Assembly: GCF_002925845.1 (NCBI RefSeq) | Contig: NZ_PDNI01000036.1 | Span: 1 to 64,000, forward strand | Length of the DNA stretch: 64,000 nt | DNA from: Roseovarius nitratireducens | GTDB lineage: Bacteria > Pseudomonadota > Alphaproteobacteria > Rhodobacterales > Rhodobacteraceae | Reading direction: 5' to 3' | Shown: in pieces, positions 37,874 through 47,365 of the stretch | Layout of the letters: each line of letters opens with the position of its first letter | Position numbering within the stretch: position 1 is the first letter of the stretch | Position numbers and translations under genes: made by a program | The notes under the pieces: model-generated | The model's input: only the letters and a program-made list of their open reading frames with translations | What the model was told of the DNA's origin: nothing | Databases searched by the model: none

Positions 37874-38533
37874 ATGCGCTCCACCACTCTCGCGTTCGTC
37901 GCCGCCACCGCGCTTCCCCTCGCTGCCGCCCCGGCATTGGCCCAAGGCACCGATACCGCGGCCCCGCCCCCGGTTTTCGGGACGCAGCCCGACCTGAGCT
38001 TTGACGCCGGGGCCAGCGCCCCGGCGACGGGCCGCGGCTCGATCCTCTCCTCGCAGGGCACCGCGATCGGCGGGTCGGCGGACTGGACCGGCTTCTATGT
38101 CGGCGGGCAGCTTGGCTACGGTTTCGCCGATTCCGACCTCACCAGCAGCGACGAAAGTTTCATGGGCGGTGTCACGCTGGGCTATGACCGTGATTTCGGC
38201 AATTGGGTGCTGGGCGGCGCGCTCGACTACGATTTCGCCGATGCCAATGTCGCCCCCGGAACCGATCTCGAAGAGGTGTTTCGCCTCAAGGTCCGTGGCG
38301 GCCCCAAGATCGACCGCGGCCTGATCTACGGCGCGGCGGGCTGGGCCAATGCCGATACCAGCAACCTCGGCGACGATGATGGCTGGTTTATCGGCGGGGG
38401 CTACGAATACATGGTCAGTGACCAGTTCTCGGTCGGCGGCGAGGTGCTATACCACCAGTTCGACAGCTTCAACGGCACCGGCAACGACATCGACTTCACC
38501 ACCCTTCAGGTGCGTGCCACGTTCCGCTTCTGA
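37874..38533 (+). CDS. Outer-membrane beta-barrel protein (copy 1)
   Basis: A 219-residue protein with a signal peptide (MRSTTLAFVAATALPLAAAPALA), a linker rich in Ala and Pro, and an OmpA-like/opacity-type eight-stranded barrel from about residue 68 (WTGFYVGGQLGYGFAD). The C-terminus VRATFRF ends in Phe, as outer-membrane proteins do for BAM recognition. GGAAAGGA precedes ATG 37874. The following gene at 38809 encodes a close relative. Confidence 0.85.
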   Translation: MRSTTLAFVAATALPLAAAPALAQGTDTAAPPPVFGTQPDLSFDAGASAPATGRGSILSSQGTAIGGSADWTGFYVGGQLGYGFADSDLTSSDESFMGGVTLGYDRDFGNWVLGGALDYDFADANVAPGTDLEEVFRLKVRGGPKIDRGLIYGAAGWANADTSNLGDDDGWFIGGGYEYMVSDQFSVGGEVLYHQFDSFNGTGNDIDFTTLQVRATFRF

Positions 38534-38542
38534 TCGCGAATT

Positions 38543-38576
38543 GCGCCCGCCCCGCTGCCTTCAAGCGGACGGGCGC
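38543..38576 (+). terminator. Hairpin after the first barrel gene
   Basis: GCGCCCGCCCCGCT pairs with AGCGGACGGGCGC apart from a small bulge; loop GCCTTCA. There is no T run, so termination may be partial. Confidence 0.45.
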
Positions 38577-38808
38577 AGACATCGCCGCGCCGTTGCAAAC
38601 CGGCAACACCGGCGCGCGAAAATCCGCCTAAAACCTCTGAAAAACAAGCGAAAACCCACCAATCACCGGCTCGTGAACCGTGCCTAGATCCGCACCCCTT
38701 GTCCTTACCCGGCATGGCCACGATATGCGCCGAGACGGTCAGTGTGATGACCGCCGGGCCGGGCAAGGTGCCTTCGGCCCCGAGCGAGTAACAAGGAAAG
38801 GACACGAG

Positions 38809-39399
38809 ATGTTCAAGACGACAACGGCAATCGCGACAGTGGCCGCATTCGCGGCGATGCCCGCCTTGGCAGGCAACGTGAGCGAACCCACCTCCGAACC
38901 CGTGATCGCGGCTCCGGCCCCGATCGCCCCATCCACCCCCAACTGGACCGGCTTCTACACCGGGGGTCAGCTTGGCTGGGCCTGGGTCGATACCGATATC
39001 GCCGGCGTGGATGGTGACGATGTCATCGGCGGTCTGGTCGCGGGCTACGACTATGACTTTGGCAACTGGGTCTTGGGCGGTGGTCTCGACTATGATTTCG
39101 CCGATATCGGCCTCTCGGGCACCAACGCCAGCGTCGAAGAGATGTTCCGCGCCAAGCTGCGCGGCGGCTACAAGATTGGGCGGGGCCTCGTCTATGGCAC
39201 CGGCGGCTATGCCTGGGCTGATACCGACAATATCGGCGACGGCGATGGTTGGTTCGTTGGCGGCGGCTACGAGCATCTCGTGACCGAGAACATCTCCGTT
39301 GGCGGCGAGGTGCTTTACCACGAGTTCGACAATTTCGGAAATGCTAACACCGACGTTGACGCAACGACCGCTCAGGTGCGGGTAACCTATCGGTTCTAA
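38809..39399 (+). CDS. Outer-membrane beta-barrel protein (copy 2)
   Basis: A 196-residue protein with a signal peptide (MFKTTTAIATVAAFAAMPALA) and an eight-stranded barrel starting NWTGFYTGGQLGWAWVD. It shares with copy 1 the segments DFGNWVLGG, LDYDFAD, DGWF-GGGYE, S-GGEVLYH-FD and a C-terminal VR-T-RF, so the two arose by tandem duplication. The mature protein lacks part of the long linker of copy 1. It has its own upstream region of 275 bases and a strong terminator. Confidence 0.85.
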   Translation: MFKTTTAIATVAAFAAMPALAGNVSEPTSEPVIAAPAPIAPSTPNWTGFYTGGQLGWAWVDTDIAGVDGDDVIGGLVAGYDYDFGNWVLGGGLDYDFADIGLSGTNASVEEMFRAKLRGGYKIGRGLVYGTGGYAWADTDNIGDGDGWFVGGGYEHLVTENISVGGEVLYHEFDNFGNANTDVDATTAQVRVTYRF

Positions 39400-39422
39400 G
39401 CCTGAACCTGGAGGTTCGCGCG

Positions 39423-39451
39423 CGGGCGGCCCTGCCGGGGCCGCCCGTTTT
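39423..39451 (+). terminator. Rho-independent terminator of barrel gene 2
   Basis: Perfect 10-bp stem CGGGCGGCCC / GGGCCGCCCG, loop TGCCG, followed by TTTT. It separates the barrel gene from the converging hisG. Confidence 0.85.
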
Positions 39452-39460
39452 CGCATAGGA

Positions 39461-40156
39461 TCAGTCGACCCCGAGCCGCGCCCGCAGCTCTCCGAGCGTC
39501 GCGCGTTCAGCATCCGAAAGCGCGGCGGCGCGCGCGCGGCAGAGCGTCGCCTGGCTCTTCAGGATCAAGCCATCTTCCAGTATTTTCAAATGGTTGGCGC
39601 GCAGGGTGTCGCCGGTCGAGGTGATGTCGGCAATCGCCTCGGCGGTTTCGTTCTTGATCGTGCCCTCGGTCGCGCCCTGGCTATCGACAAGCTGGTAATC
39701 CGCCACCCCTGCCTCGCGCAGGAATTCGCGCACAAGCCGGTGGTATTTCGTGGCAATTCTCAAGCGAAATCCATGCCTTAGCCGGAATGCGGCAGCGGCG
39801 GCATCGAGGTCGTCAAGGGTGTTCACATCGACCCATGCGTGCGGAACGGCGATCACCAGATCGGCCTGCCCAAAGCCGAGCGGCGCCAGTTCTTCGACCT
39901 GCTGTTCCCACTGACCGAGCTTTTCGCGGATCAGGTCTGTGCCCGTCACGCCCAGGTGGATGCGCCCGGTGGCCAGCTCGCGCGGAATCTCTCCCGCCGA
40001 CAGAAGGACCAGCTCAACACCGTCTATCCCCTTGACATACCCGGCATATTCCCGGTCCGAGCCGCTCCGGCCAAGCTCGATGCCGTGGCGTGCGAACCAC
40101 TCCACCGTCTTGTCCATCAGCCGCCCCTTGGAGGGCACACCCAGCTTGAGGCTCAT
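39461..40156 (-). CDS. hisG: ATP phosphoribosyltransferase, short form
   Basis: First step of histidine synthesis: ATP plus PRPP gives phosphoribosyl-ATP. The 231-residue protein is the short HisG type (LKLGVPSKGRLMDKTVEWF start, ELVLLSAGEIPRELATGRIHLGVTGTDLI, then the PRPP loop DSQGATEGTIKNET and IADITSTGDTLRANHL). The regulatory ACT domain is missing, as expected when HisZ is present. It overlaps hisZ by 4 bases. Confidence 0.94.
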   Translation of the reverse strand: MSLKLGVPSKGRLMDKTVEWFARHGIELGRSGSDREYAGYVKGIDGVELVLLSAGEIPRELATGRIHLGVTGTDLIREKLGQWEQQVEELAPLGFGQADLVIAVPHAWVDVNTLDDLDAAAAAFRLRHGFRLRIATKYHRLVREFLREAGVADYQLVDSQGATEGTIKNETAEAIADITSTGDTLRANHLKILEDGLILKSQATLCRARAAALSDAERATLGELRARLGVD

Positions 40157-41238
40157 GACACCCCCCCGAGATCCAGCACCAGCCCCGGGCGGATCACTCC
40201 GCCCACCGCAGGTATCTCGCGCCCCTGCCCCAGGTGCCGGGTCAGCGCGTCATAGCGCCCGCCGGTCGCGACGGGCGGCAGGTCGGGGCGATTTTCTGCA
40301 TGAAAACCAAAGACAAAGCCGTCGTAGTATTCCATCTGCGTGCGCCCGTAGCTCGCCTCGAAATCGAGCGCCCCGATGTCGATGCCACGCCCATCCAGTG
40401 CCTCGAGACGCCGGGCCAGCCGGTCCACCGCGCCCTGTATCGCGGCCATGTCCACCGCGATGTCGCGCAGCCGTTCCAGCGCGTTGGGCGAGGTTTCGCG
40501 CACGGCGAGAATCGCGTCCAGCAGATCAACTTCGGTTTCGGAGATCGGATCGGTCTGTGCATCCTCACGTAAAGCATTGATTCTGGATATTATTTCGTCT
40601 TCTCCGCGCAGTCCGATCAGCGGCCCTGCCCCGGCCATCGGATCACGCGCGGACAAAAGCGCCGCCCGCGTCTCGGGCACGGGCGCGCGACCCGAGAACC
40701 GCTCGATCAGCGCGCGAAACCGGCGTGGCCGCCAGATATGCCGCCGCAGCGCCGCCTTGCGTCTGTCGGTCGTGCGCAGCCCGTCGACGGCGGCCATCAG
40801 GATGCCGATATCGCCGGTCGCCGCGCGCAGGCGAAGGGGGTGCAGGATATTGAAAAACATCGAGAAAACTTCGGCATCCGCAGTCTCCGGCGCGTCACGC
40901 TCGAAGATTTCAAAGCCCACCTGAACGTATTCGTTGGGCCGCCGCGCATCCTCTTCCTGCCGGCGAAACACTTCGCCGGAATAGGTGTAGCGCGCCGGTT
41001 CCGCGCCATGCTCCATGTGCATCTGCACCACCGGCACGGTGAAATCGGGCCGCAGCATCTGCTCGCCGCGCAGGGCGTCGGAGGTCACGTAGGCGCGCGC
41101 ACGGATATCCTCGCCATAGAGGTCGAGCAGCACCTCGGCGGGTTGCAGCACGGATGTTTCCACCGACTGCGCGCCCGCCGCCTCGAACAGCCCACGCAGG
41201 CGCGCGGCCTCGGCCAGGGTCGCGGCGCGCTCTGGCAT
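40153..41238 (-). CDS. hisZ: HisZ regulatory subunit of ATP phosphoribosyltransferase
   Basis: A 361-residue relative of histidyl-tRNA synthetase that lacks aminoacylation and instead forms the octamer with short HisG and gives it feedback control. It has the class II core (LRPDFTVPVVQMHMEHG, ARYTYSGEVFRRQEEDARRPNEYVQVGFEIF) and ends with the short FGFHAENRPDLPPVATGGRYDALTRHLG region. Its start overlaps the hisS stop by one base. Confidence 0.92.
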   Translation of the reverse strand: MPERAATLAEAARLRGLFEAAGAQSVETSVLQPAEVLLDLYGEDIRARAYVTSDALRGEQMLRPDFTVPVVQMHMEHGAEPARYTYSGEVFRRQEEDARRPNEYVQVGFEIFERDAPETADAEVFSMFFNILHPLRLRAATGDIGILMAAVDGLRTTDRRKAALRRHIWRPRRFRALIERFSGRAPVPETRAALLSARDPMAGAGPLIGLRGEDEIISRINALREDAQTDPISETEVDLLDAILAVRETSPNALERLRDIAVDMAAIQGAVDRLARRLEALDGRGIDIGALDFEASYGRTQMEYYDGFVFGFHAENRPDLPPVATGGRYDALTRHLGQGREIPAVGGVIRPGLVLDLGGVS

Positions 41239-42866
41239 CAGCCTTGCCTCGACAGGATTTCACGTACACTTTCAACGAGTTGCGCGCGCGGCACCTCGAC
41301 CTGACTGGGCCGTTCCTTCCATTCTTCCAGTGTCGCGTTCTCGGCGATCTGCGCGCCGAGGATCAGGTCCTTTATCTGCACCATGTCGCGCGCAAATTCA
41401 TCCTCGCCCGCGATGATCGCCACCGGGCTGCCGCGCCGGTCGGCATATTTCATCTGGTTGCCGAAATTCTTGGGGTTGCCGAGATACACCTCGGCACGGA
41501 TGCCCGCGCGGCGCAGGTCGCCCACCATCGCCTGATAGTCCGCCATGCGGTCGCGATCCATGACCGTGACGACCACGGGGCCTTGCGCCTCGCCACCCGT
41601 GCGCCCCTTGTCCCGTAGCGCGGCAAGCAGCCGGTCCACCCCGATGGAAACCCCCGTCGCTGGCACCGCCTGCCCGGTGAAGCGCTTAACGAGGTCATCG
41701 TAGCGACCCCCGCCCGCGACCGAGCCGAATTGCCGGGGGCGGCCTTTTTCGTCAAGGATTTCAAAGGTCAGCTCCGCCTCGAAGACGGGGCCGGTGTAGT
41801 AGCCGAGGCCACGGACGACGGAGGGGTCGATGATAATTCTATCGGCGTGGTAATCTTGCGCCATCAAGAGATCAGAAATCTCGCGAAGTTCCTCAACGCC
41901 TTCTGCGCCTATAACGGATTTGCCGACAATTCGTTGTAAATGGTCCAACACTCTCGTGGTCCATATTGCCCGCGCTTCGACATCATTACGGATCTCTGGA
42001 TCGTCCTTAAATTCGGGTGAAACTGAGTGGCGCGCCCGGTCTAGCTTCTCACCTCGTTCGCTATCCCCTTCATCGAATGCTCTAGTAGCTTCCAATGCGA
42101 GGTCACGCTGAACTTCTGAGAAGGACATCAGAAAGCCGACTACCGGCTCTATCTGCGGTTCGAGAAGCCCTACTCCATCAATGTAGGCCCCCGAGGCATC
42201 GAGGCGCCCCTTGCCCAGCAACTCTCGCACGCCGCTCTCGCCCACCTTGTCGAACTTGTCTATGGTCCGCAGCACCGCATCGCGAGTGGCGATGTCATCG
42301 ACCGGAATGCCCGTCGCCTCCAAAACTCCGTTCAAAACCTTGCGGTTGTTCACCCGCACCACGTAGTCGCCGCGCTCGATTCCCACGGCCTCCAGAGTGT
42401 CGGCGAGCATCGCGCAGATTTCCGCGTCGGCGGCCATCGACGCCGTCCCCACTGTGTCCGCGTCGCATTGATAGAATTGCCGGAATCGCCCCGGTCCCGG
42501 CTTTTCGTTGCGCCAGACGGGGCCCACTGCATAGCGTCGGTAAGGTGTCGGTAAATCATTGCGGTGCTGGGCATAGACACGGGCGAGCGGCGCGGTCAGG
42601 TCATAGCGCAGCGCCAGCCATTTCTCGTCCTCGTCCTGCCAGGCAAAGACCCCCCCGCCCGGCCGATCCACGTCGGGCAGGAACTTGCCAAGCGCCTCGA
42701 CCGTCTCTACCGCGCTCGATTCCAGCGCGTCAAAGCCGTAGCCGTGATAGACCCCGACAATCTTGCTGAGCATGTCTGCGCGTTCGGTCACCTCGGCGCC
42801 GAAATAATCGCGGAAGCCCTTGGGCGTTTCGGCCCTCGGGCGCGGGGTCTTACGTGGCTTGGCCAT
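41238..42866 (-). CDS. hisS: Histidyl-tRNA synthetase with low-GC insert
   Basis: Charges tRNA(His). The class II motifs are present: [10 protein letters not shown] at the N-terminus, [17 protein letters not shown], the motif 2 region [31 protein letters not shown], and the histidine-binding [17 protein letters not shown]. At 542 residues it is longer than the common 420-500. The extra length lies at about residues 230-346, where the DNA (about 41830-42180) is visibly poorer in GC and uses codons such as TTA, AGA and ATT that neighbours avoid. The frame is intact, so the enzyme is probably functional. Confidence 0.95.
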   Translation of the reverse strand: MAKPRKTPRPRAETPKGFRDYFGAEVTERADMLSKIVGVYHGYGFDALESSAVETVEALGKFLPDVDRPGGGVFAWQDEDEKWLALRYDLTAPLARVYAQHRNDLPTPYRRYAVGPVWRNEKPGPGRFRQFYQCDADTVGTASMAADAEICAMLADTLEAVGIERGDYVVRVNNRKVLNGVLEATGIPVDDIATRDAVLRTIDKFDKVGESGVRELLGKGRLDASGAYIDGVGLLEPQIEPVVGFLMSFSEVQRDLALEATRAFDEGDSERGEKLDRARHSVSPEFKDDPEIRNDVEARAIWTTRVLDHLQRIVGKSVIGAEGVEELREISDLLMAQDYHADRIIIDPSVVRGLGYYTGPVFEAELTFEILDEKGRPRQFGSVAGGGRYDDLVKRFTGQAVPATGVSIGVDRLLAALRDKGRTGGEAQGPVVVTVMDRDRMADYQAMVGDLRRAGIRAEVYLGNPKNFGNQMKYADRRGSPVAIIAGEDEFARDMVQIKDLILGAQIAENATLEEWKERPSQVEVPRAQLVESVREILSRQG

Positions 42867-42966
42867 CGGTCAGCGATCCTTCGCGGGCAATTCGCGGCGG
42901 GGTCTAGCCCAAGGGGCGCGCAGGGGCAAGGTTGACCGGTGCGCGCGGGCCGCGTAAGCCCGCGCC

Positions 42967-43161
42967 ATGACCGAGATCGAGGAACGCCTGGCCCATCTTA
43001 TCCGCGCGGTGGACGACCTGTCGGACGTCATCGCCCGGCAGGATCGCGAGATCGAGCAACTGCGCGCGCAGGTGGCCTGGCTCCTGCGCCGCGAGTCGAA
43101 CCGCGAGGGAGAGGGCGAGGGCAGCGTCGTGCTCGGCGCGGAACGCCCGCCGCACTACTAG
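42967..43161 (+). CDS. slyX: SlyX family protein
   Basis: A 64-residue coiled-coil protein: MTEIEERLAHLIRAVDDLSD, then VIARQDREIEQLRAQVAWLLRR, and the SlyX-type end RPPHY. SlyX proteins are small and of unknown role. It is divergent from hisS (100-base gap) and lies 38 bases before the FNR-type site of nosR. Confidence 0.75.
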   Translation: MTEIEERLAHLIRAVDDLSDVIARQDREIEQLRAQVAWLLRRESNREGEGEGSVVLGAERPPHY

Positions 43162-43199
43162 CCTCTGATTGTCCCGCGCGCCGCTGTGATCTGCAACGC

Positions 43200-43239
43200 T
43201 TGACTTTGGTCAACGCGGTCCTCAGCCTCATCACATAGC
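43200..43239 (+). promoter_or_regulatory. FNR/Dnr-type box and promoter of nosR
   Basis: TTGACTTTGGTCAA at 43200-43213 fits the FNR/Dnr consensus TTGAT-N4-ATCAA with TTGAC/GTCAA arms. A weak -10 (CATAGC, 43234-43239) lies about 30 bases from the box centre, as in class II FNR promoters, which would place the RNA start about 24 bases before the nosR ATG. The reverse complement of this 14-mer lies at 61351-61364. Confidence 0.75.
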
Positions 43240-43271
43240 TCCAGCCCAAGCAATCTGATCGCCGGGGTCTC

Positions 43272-45455
43272 ATGGTCGCGCATCTCGTCTCTCGTCTTGT
43301 CCTGGCCCTCGGTCTTGTCCTGTCCGCTATGGCGGCGCAGGCGCAGGAGGGGGCACAGCTTGGCCGCTTTCTGCCTGACCTCGATCCCGCCACGTTGGTC
43401 GATGGGGCCGACGGCTTTGGCGCGCTGCGCGAAGACGTGCCCGTCGCCCCGGTATTGCGGAATGGCGAGACGGTGGCGTGGGCCTTCCTGACATCGGATT
43501 TCGCAGGCACCACCGGCTATTCGGGCAAGCCAATCCACGTCGTCGCCGCGATCGACGATGATGCGGTCGTGACCGGTGCGGCGCTGGTCGAGCATTCCGA
43601 GCCCATCGTGCTTATCGGCATCCCCGAATCCAAGATGCGCCGCGTGATCGAGGGCTATTCCGGGCTCGACCTCAAGGCCGAGGCTGCCGAATCCGGCACG
43701 GCGCATGATCTCGACATCATCTCGGGCGCCACGGTCACGGTGATGGTGATCGACGACAGCCTCGTGCGCGGCGGGCTCAAGGTGGCGCGCGCGCTGGGGC
43801 TGGGGGGCCTCTCGCCGGTGGCTAAAACGGGGCCCGCGCGCGAGTTGAGGCCCGGCGAGGGCACGGTCGAGGACTGGCAGGTGCTGGCCGGCGACGGATC
43901 GGTGAGCGGGCTGACGCTGGACGTGGGGCAAGTCAACCGCGCCTTTGCCGAGAGCGGCGATGACCGTGCTGTCGCACGGCCCGAGAAGGGCCCGGACGAG
44001 GCCACCTTCATCGACATGCGCGCCGCCTTGGTCAGCGTGCCCACCATCGGGCGCAGCCTGCTGGGCGAGAACGAATACGCCAACCTGCAAGGCTGGCTGA
44101 ACGAGGGCGACCACGCGCTGCTCGTCGCCGGGCGCGGGCGCTATTCCTTCAAGGGGTCGGGGTATGTGCGCGGCGGCATCTTCGACCGGATACAGCTTAT
44201 CCAGGGGGACCGGTCGGTGCGGTTCTTCGACCGCGATCACCGGCGGCTGGGCGAGATCGCGGCGGATGGCGCTCCGAGTTTCACCGAGCTCGACATATTC
44301 CGCATCCCCGCCGACAGCGGCTTTGATCCGGCAGAGCCGTGGCGCCTGCAACTGTTGGTGCAGCGGGCCGTGGGCGCGGTGGAAAAGACCTTCGTCACGT
44401 TCGACCTCGGCTACCGCCTGCCCGAGCGCTACCTCGTGCCGCTGGCCCCCGCGCCGCAGATCAACGCCCCCGATGAAGAGGCCGCCGCCAAGGCCGCGCT
44501 GTGGCAGCGCATCTGGCGCGACAAGACGCCCGAGATCGCGGTGCTGGCGGTGATGCTGACGGTGCTTACCGGTGCGTTCTTCTTCCAGATGCAGATCACC
44601 GCCCACCCGCGCGCCTACCTGTGGTTTCGCATGTCGTTCCTCACCGTCACGCTGGTGTTCCTCGGCTGGTATGCCAACGCGCAACTGTCGGTCGTGAACC
44701 TGATGGCGCTGGCAGGATCGCTGCGCGAGGGGTTTACCTGGGACGCGTTCCTGATGGACCCGCTGGTGTTCATCCAGTGGTTCGCGGTGGCCGCGGCGCT
44801 GATTTTCTGGGGACGGGGGGCCTATTGCGGCTGGCTGTGCCCATTCGGCGCGCTGCAAGAGCTGACCAACCGGGTTGCGCGGCTGCTGAAGGTGCCGCAA
44901 TGGACGCTGCCCTGGGGTCTGCATGAGCGGCTCTGGCCGGTGAAGTACATGATCTTCCTCGGCCTGTTCGGCGTCTCGCTCGCCTCGATGCCGATGGCCG
45001 AGAAACTGGCCGAGGTAGAGCCCTTCAAGACCGCGATCATCCTCAAATTCGTGCGCGACTGGCCCTTCGTGGTCTTTGCCGTGGTGCTCTTGGTGATCGG
45101 GCTGTTCATCGAGCGGTTCTACTGCCGCTATCTCTGTCCGCTGGGCGCGGCGCTGGCGATCCCGGCGCGGATGCGGATGTTCGACTGGCTCAAGCGCTAC
45201 CGCGAATGCGGCAGCCCGTGCCAGACCTGCGCCCATGAATGCCCGGTACAGGCGATCCACCCCACGGGCGAGATCAACCCCAACGAATGCGTCAACTGCC
45301 TGCACTGCCAGGTGCTCTACCAGTCCGACGCGAAATGCCCGGTAATCATCCGGCAACTGAAACGACGCGCGAAGGACCGCGCGTCGCAGGAGGCCGATGG
45401 AGGCGCGCTGGAGCGCCTCGTCAGCCCCAAGACAGCGGGAAAGGAGACCCACTAA
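43272..45455 (+). CDS. nosR: NosR, flavo-iron-sulfur electron donor for N2O reductase
   Basis: A 727-residue inner-membrane protein needed for electron flow to NosZ and for nos expression. It has a signal sequence (to about residue 25), a periplasmic FMN-binding domain with the flavinylation motif DIISGAT (Thr154), six or so membrane segments from about residue 415, two CxxxCP motifs ([12 protein letters not shown] and [12 protein letters not shown]), and a C-terminal ferredoxin part ([13 protein letters not shown] and CVNCLHCQ). The flavin is attached by the ApbE-like NosX encoded downstream. Its TAA overlaps the nosZ ATG. Confidence 0.96.
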   Translation: MVAHLVSRLVLALGLVLSAMAAQAQEGAQLGRFLPDLDPATLVDGADGFGALREDVPVAPVLRNGETVAWAFLTSDFAGTTGYSGKPIHVVAAIDDDAVVTGAALVEHSEPIVLIGIPESKMRRVIEGYSGLDLKAEAAESGTAHDLDIISGATVTVMVIDDSLVRGGLKVARALGLGGLSPVAKTGPARELRPGEGTVEDWQVLAGDGSVSGLTLDVGQVNRAFAESGDDRAVARPEKGPDEATFIDMRAALVSVPTIGRSLLGENEYANLQGWLNEGDHALLVAGRGRYSFKGSGYVRGGIFDRIQLIQGDRSVRFFDRDHRRLGEIAADGAPSFTELDIFRIPADSGFDPAEPWRLQLLVQRAVGAVEKTFVTFDLGYRLPERYLVPLAPAPQINAPDEEAAAKAALWQRIWRDKTPEIAVLAVMLTVLTGAFFFQMQITAHPRAYLWFRMSFLTVTLVFLGWYANAQLSVVNLMALAGSLREGFTWDAFLMDPLVFIQWFAVAAALIFWGRGAYCGWLCPFGALQELTNRVARLLKVPQWTLPWGLHERLWPVKYMIFLGLFGVSLASMPMAEKLAEVEPFKTAIILKFVRDWPFVVFAVVLLVIGLFIERFYCRYLCPLGAALAIPARMRMFDWLKRYRECGSPCQTCAHECPVQAIHPTGEINPNECVNCLHCQVLYQSDAKCPVIIRQLKRRAKDRASQEADGGALERLVSPKTAGKETH

Positions 45456-47362
45456 TGTCTGACGACAAAACACAGATGAAACTGAGCCGGCGGGGCATGC
45501 TGGGGGCCACCGCCACCGGCGCGCTCGCGGTCACCACCGGCGGTGCGGGCCTGTTCGCCAGTGCGCCGATGGCGCAGGCGGCGGGCAAGGTCAATCTCGC
45601 CCCCGGCGAGCTGGACGAGTATTACGGCTTCTGGTCCTCGGGCCAGACCGGAGAGATGCGCATCCTCGGATTTCCGTCCATGCGCGAGCTGATGCGCGTA
45701 CCGGTGTTCAACCGCTGTTCGGCCACCGGCTGGGGCCAGACCAACGAGAGCCTCAAGGTACTGACCGAAGGGTTGACCGAGGAAACCAAGGCGTTCCTCG
45801 CCAAGCGCGGCAAGGTCACCTATGACAACGGCGACCTGCACCACCCGCACATGTCCTTTACCGACGGGACCTATGACGGTCGCTACCTGTTCATGAACGA
45901 CAAGGCCAACACCCGCGTGGCGCGGGTGCGTTGTGACGTGATGAAATGCGACAAGATCATCGAGATCCCCAATACCGGCGACATTCACGGGCTGCGCCCG
46001 CAGAAATACCCGCGTACCGGCTATGTCTTTGCCAATGGCGAGCATGAAATGCCGATCGTCAACGATGGCACGATCCTCGATCAGCCCGAGGAATACGTGA
46101 ACATCTTTACCGCCATCGACGGTGACACGATGGAAATCGCGTGGCAGGTGATGGTGTCGGGCAACCTTGATAACTGCGATGCCGATTATCAGGGCAAGTA
46201 TGCCTTCTCGACCTCGTACAACTCGGAAATGGGGATGAACCTCGCCGAGATGACCGAGAGCGAGATGGACCATTGCGTGATCTTTAACATCAAGGAGATC
46301 GAGAAGGGTATCGCGGCGGGCGATTACACCGAGTACAGCGGCGTGAAGGTGATCGACGGCCGCAAGGAACGCAACAAGAACTATACCCGCTACGTGCCAG
46401 TCCCCAACAGCCCGCATGGCTGCAACACTGCGCCGGACGGGCGCCACGTGGTCATCAATGGCAAGCTGTCCCCGACCTGTTCGGTGATCGACGTGACCAA
46501 GGTCGATGCGCTTTTTACCGACAATGCCGATGAACGCTCCTGCATCGTGGCGGAACCGGAACTGGGCCTTGGGCCGCTTCATACCGCCTTCGACGACAAG
46601 GGTATGGCCTATACGACGCTGTTCCTCGACAGCCAGATCGTGAAATGGGACATCGAGAAGGCCGTGCGCGCCTATGCCGGCGAGGACGTGGATCCGATCG
46701 TGACCAAGACCGACGTGATGTACCAGCCCGGTCACAACCACACCTCGATGGGAGAGACCAAAGAGGCAGATGGCAAGTGGCTGATCTCGCTTAATAAGTT
46801 CTCCAAGGATCGGTTCATAAATGTCGGACCGCTCAAGCCTGAGAACGAGCAGCTTCTGGACATCACGCAGGATGACATGCCGGTCGTTCATGATGGCCCG
46901 ACCTTTGCCGAGCCGCATGACTGCGTCATCGTGCGTCGCGATATCGTAAACCCGGTGAATGTCTGGGACCGCAACGATCCGACGTGGGAAGAGGCGCGCA
47001 AGCAGGCCGAGGCCGATGGCGTGGTGCTGGAGGACGGTCACCCCGAGCCGATCCGCGACGGCAACAAGGTGCGCATCTACATGTGGTCCATAGCCCCGAC
47101 CTTCTCGATGGAGAAATTCACCGTGCGGCAGGGCGACGAGGTGACGATCTACGTCACCAATCTCGACGATATCGATGACGTGACCCACGGGCTGACCATT
47201 TCGAACTACGGGGTGGCGATGGAGGTCGCGCCGCAAGCCACCGCCTCGGTCACCTTCACCGCCGACCGTCCGGGCGTGCACTGGTTCTACTGCCAGTGGT
47301 TCTGCCACGCGCTCCATATGGAGATGCGCGGCCGGATGCTGGTCGAGCCGCAGGGGGCCTGA
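45455..47362 (+). CDS. nosZ: Nitrous-oxide reductase NosZ (clade I, Tat)
   Basis: Periplasmic copper enzyme that reduces N2O to N2. The 635-residue precursor has a Tat signal ([17 protein letters not shown]), which places it in clade I. The CuZ-site histidine motifs are seen in [35 protein letters not shown] and AEPHDCVIV. The C-terminal cupredoxin domain carries the CuA ligands in [20 protein letters not shown] (two Cys, His, Met). The open frame extends back into nosR, but ATG 45455, within TAATG after AAGGAGA, is the real start. Confidence 0.98.
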   Translation: MSDDKTQMKLSRRGMLGATATGALAVTTGGAGLFASAPMAQAAGKVNLAPGELDEYYGFWSSGQTGEMRILGFPSMRELMRVPVFNRCSATGWGQTNESLKVLTEGLTEETKAFLAKRGKVTYDNGDLHHPHMSFTDGTYDGRYLFMNDKANTRVARVRCDVMKCDKIIEIPNTGDIHGLRPQKYPRTGYVFANGEHEMPIVNDGTILDQPEEYVNIFTAIDGDTMEIAWQVMVSGNLDNCDADYQGKYAFSTSYNSEMGMNLAEMTESEMDHCVIFNIKEIEKGIAAGDYTEYSGVKVIDGRKERNKNYTRYVPVPNSPHGCNTAPDGRHVVINGKLSPTCSVIDVTKVDALFTDNADERSCIVAEPELGLGPLHTAFDDKGMAYTTLFLDSQIVKWDIEKAVRAYAGEDVDPIVTKTDVMYQPGHNHTSMGETKEADGKWLISLNKFSKDRFINVGPLKPENEQLLDITQDDMPVVHDGPTFAEPHDCVIVRRDIVNPVNVWDRNDPTWEEARKQAEADGVVLEDGHPEPIRDGNKVRIYMWSIAPTFSMEKFTVRQGDEVTIYVTNLDDIDDVTHGLTISNYGVAMEVAPQATASVTFTADRPGVHWFYCQWFCHALHMEMRGRMLVEPQGA

Positions 47363-47365
47363 ATC

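Noticed and set aside
43158-45473. 771-codon open frame on the minus strand across nosR
   Set aside because: Antisense to nosR, with low-complexity Gln/His/Arg content and no ribosome site; a GC-rich shadow.
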